From contig JANOQN010000068.1 in assembly GCA_031422315.1 (NCBI GenBank), forward strand, positions 62,001 through 126,000: a stretch of DNA of 64,000 nt. The letters run 5' to 3'. The DNA is from JANNYA01 sp031422315 (GTDB lineage: Bacteria; Pseudomonadota; Gammaproteobacteria; Xanthomonadales; SZUA-5). Shown piece by piece: positions 62,708 through 64,000 of the stretch; position 1 is the stretch's first letter, and the number at the start of each line of letters is the position of its first letter. The translations under genes were made by a program, and so were the position numbers. The notes below the pieces were generated by a model. That model was not told where the DNA came from, did not search any database, and saw nothing but the letters and a program-made list of their open reading frames with translations.

Positions 62708-64000
62708 ATGCGGCTTTCAGCTATCAAACTTGCCGGTTTTAAATCGTTTGTCGATCCGACAAATCTGCAATTACCTACGAATATGACGGCGGTGGTCGGT
62801 CCAAACGGCTGCGGCAAGAGCAATATTATCGACGCCATACGCTGGGTGATGGGCGAAAGCGCAGCTTCGCGCCTGCGCGGCGATTTGTTGACTGACGTGA
62901 TTTTTAACGGCTCATCAGGTCGAAAGCCGGTCAGCCAGGCTACGGTTGAGCTGATTTTCGACAACTCAGACGCGTTTATCGCCGGGGAATTTGCAGCATT
63001 CTCTGAAATTTCTGTCAAACGTCTGGTTTCGCGCGATGGTCAAAGTCAATATTTTTTAAACGGTGCGCGCTGCCGCAAGCGCGACATTACCGACTTGTTT
63101 TTGGGCACCGGCTTAGGCCCGCGTTCGTACGCGATTATTGAACAGGGCATGGTCAGCCAGCTGGTGGAATCTGCGCCGGATGACTTGCGTGTGCATTTAG
63201 AAGAAGCGGCCGGCATCAGTAAATACAAAGAGCGCCGCAAAGAAACTGAAACACGCATCAAGGCCACTCGGGAAAATCTAGATCGCGTCAAAGACGTGCG
63301 CGATGAAGTCGACAAACAGCTGGTCAATCTAGAACGCCAGGCGAAGCAAGCAGAAAAATACACCGAGCTAAAAGCGCAAAAAGCCCGCGTCGAAGCCGAA
63401 TTAGCCGCGCTTTCTTGGCAGCGGCTGGATCTTGATCGCAAACAGGCACAAGCCAAGTTAGATGGCTTTGAAACCGAGCTCGCGCGATTGGCCGCCGAAC
63501 GCACGCATATTGAAACCAGTGATGATGCCGCACGCTTGGCGCACGAAGCCGCAGCGGATGCGTTTTCGGCGATTCAAGCCGAGAGCTATCGCATCGGCGG
63601 GGAAATTGCCCGGCTTGAGCAAGAGCTGAAATATCGCAAAGATTTAACCGATCGCAGCCAGCGTGAGCTCAGCGAGACCGAGCGCAATCAGGCGCATTTT
63701 GGCGAGCAGCTTGATGCCGACGTTCGGCAGCTGAAAATTCTGGAAGAAACTCTGGAAATTGACGAACCCACCTTAGAATCATTGCAAGATGTTGCGGAAG
63801 GCGACACGGATCGGCTCAAGCAGGCCGAATCTGCGCAGCTGGACTGGCAGCGCCGCTTTGCTGAGCACGCTCAGGTTTCCGCCAGCGCGATTAAGCAAAC
63901 CGAAGTCGAGCGCGCCCGCATTGAGCTGTTGGAGCGCCAAAGCGTTGATAAACTCAAGCGCCGGGAAATTTTGCAGGCTGAACAAGCCTTATTTAATCTG
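62708..64000 (+). CDS. smc: Chromosome segregation protein SMC, N-terminal part
   Basis: The open frame from ATG 62708 reaches the window end in frame (431 codons, no stop). It begins MRLSAIKLAGFKSFVDPT, with Walker A VVGPNGCGKSNIIDAIRWVMGE (residues about 29-50), RDITDLFLGTGLGPRSYAIIEQG and EEAAGISKYKERRKE, then long coiled coil. This is SMC of the condensin that compacts and segregates chromosomes. Hinge, second coil and Walker B lie beyond the window. Confidence 0.97.
   Translation, partial: MRLSAIKLAGFKSFVDPTNLQLPTNMTAVVGPNGCGKSNIIDAIRWVMGESAASRLRGDLLTDVIFNGSSGRKPVSQATVELIFDNSDAFIAGEFAAFSEISVKRLVSRDGQSQYFLNGARCRKRDITDLFLGTGLGPRSYAIIEQGMVSQLVESAPDDLRVHLEEAAGISKYKERRKETETRIKATRENLDRVKDVRDEVDKQLVNLERQAKQAEKYTELKAQKARVEAELAALSWQRLDLDRKQAQAKLDGFETELARLAAERTHIETSDDAARLAHEAAADAFSAIQAESYRIGGEIARLEQELKYRKDLTDRSQRELSETERNQAHFGEQLDADVRQLKILEETLEIDEPTLESLQDVAEGDTDRLKQAESAQLDWQRRFAEHAQVSASAIKQTEVERARIELLERQSVDKLKRREILQAEQALFNL

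Noticed and set aside
1..64000. CRISPR array or prophage
   Set aside because: No regularly spaced direct repeats, cas genes, integrase or phage structural genes were seen.

Overview
The window looks like chromosomal DNA of a gammaproteobacterium, probably near the Lysobacterales (Xanthomonadales). The class call rests on leuS-lptE, the infC-rpmI-rplT-pheS-pheT-ihfA-merR block with a tRNA-Pro behind it, recN, lptB, ispG, ppnN and yajQ. The order call is an inference from secreted proteins ending in a short GF(E/D) tag, DUF6502, the RSGxG/FTYxxGxP surface domain and IPTLS-like C-termini. Base composition is moderate; about 5.9-12.4 kb looks more GC-rich by eye.

Layout: 0-1.2 kb holds the end of a secreted metzincin protease, an exported protein and an antitoxin-like remnant. 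1.2-5.8 kb has leuS-lptE, a thioesterase and an HxlR regulator with a perfect palindromic operator candidate. 5.9-12.4 kb is an accessory redox island: a frameshifted YHS protein, two tandem LysR paralogues, a GST, a three-domain flavin/FAD/2Fe-2S oxidoreductase and an HPP membrane protein. 12.6-17.4 kb holds a broken REP-type transposase and several exported proteins. 17.5-25 kb contains pdxA, an alkyltransferase-like protein, GrpB, an RNA-repair pair (HD-Pnk end-healing enzyme plus RNA ligase), a secreted lipase and rsgA. 25-38 kb is mostly housekeeping (MlaF-like ATPase, RIO kinase, yajQ, DUF6502, recN, ppnN, NUDIX, lptB) and includes an intergenic cluster of DnaA boxes.

38.4-44.6 kb is the translation block. 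Its L20 carries a helix-hairpin-helix extension, infC seems to start at ATC, and related palindromic elements lie at both ends of infC-rpmI-rplT; one of them sits inside a 246-bp MITE-like inverted repeat. 45-64 kb holds a SWIM/SNF2 helicase, vapBC, HIT, a LacI regulator, an aminotransferase-SGNH pair, ispG, secreted proteins, an orphan antitoxin, an RhlE-type helicase, an S9 peptidase, cobT, queF and the start of smc.

The strongest candidates for something unusual are the L20-HhH fusion, the HD-Pnk/RNA-ligase cassette, the palindromic elements around the infC operon, and the DnaA-box cluster. No CRISPR array, prophage, intact insertion sequence or rRNA was seen.
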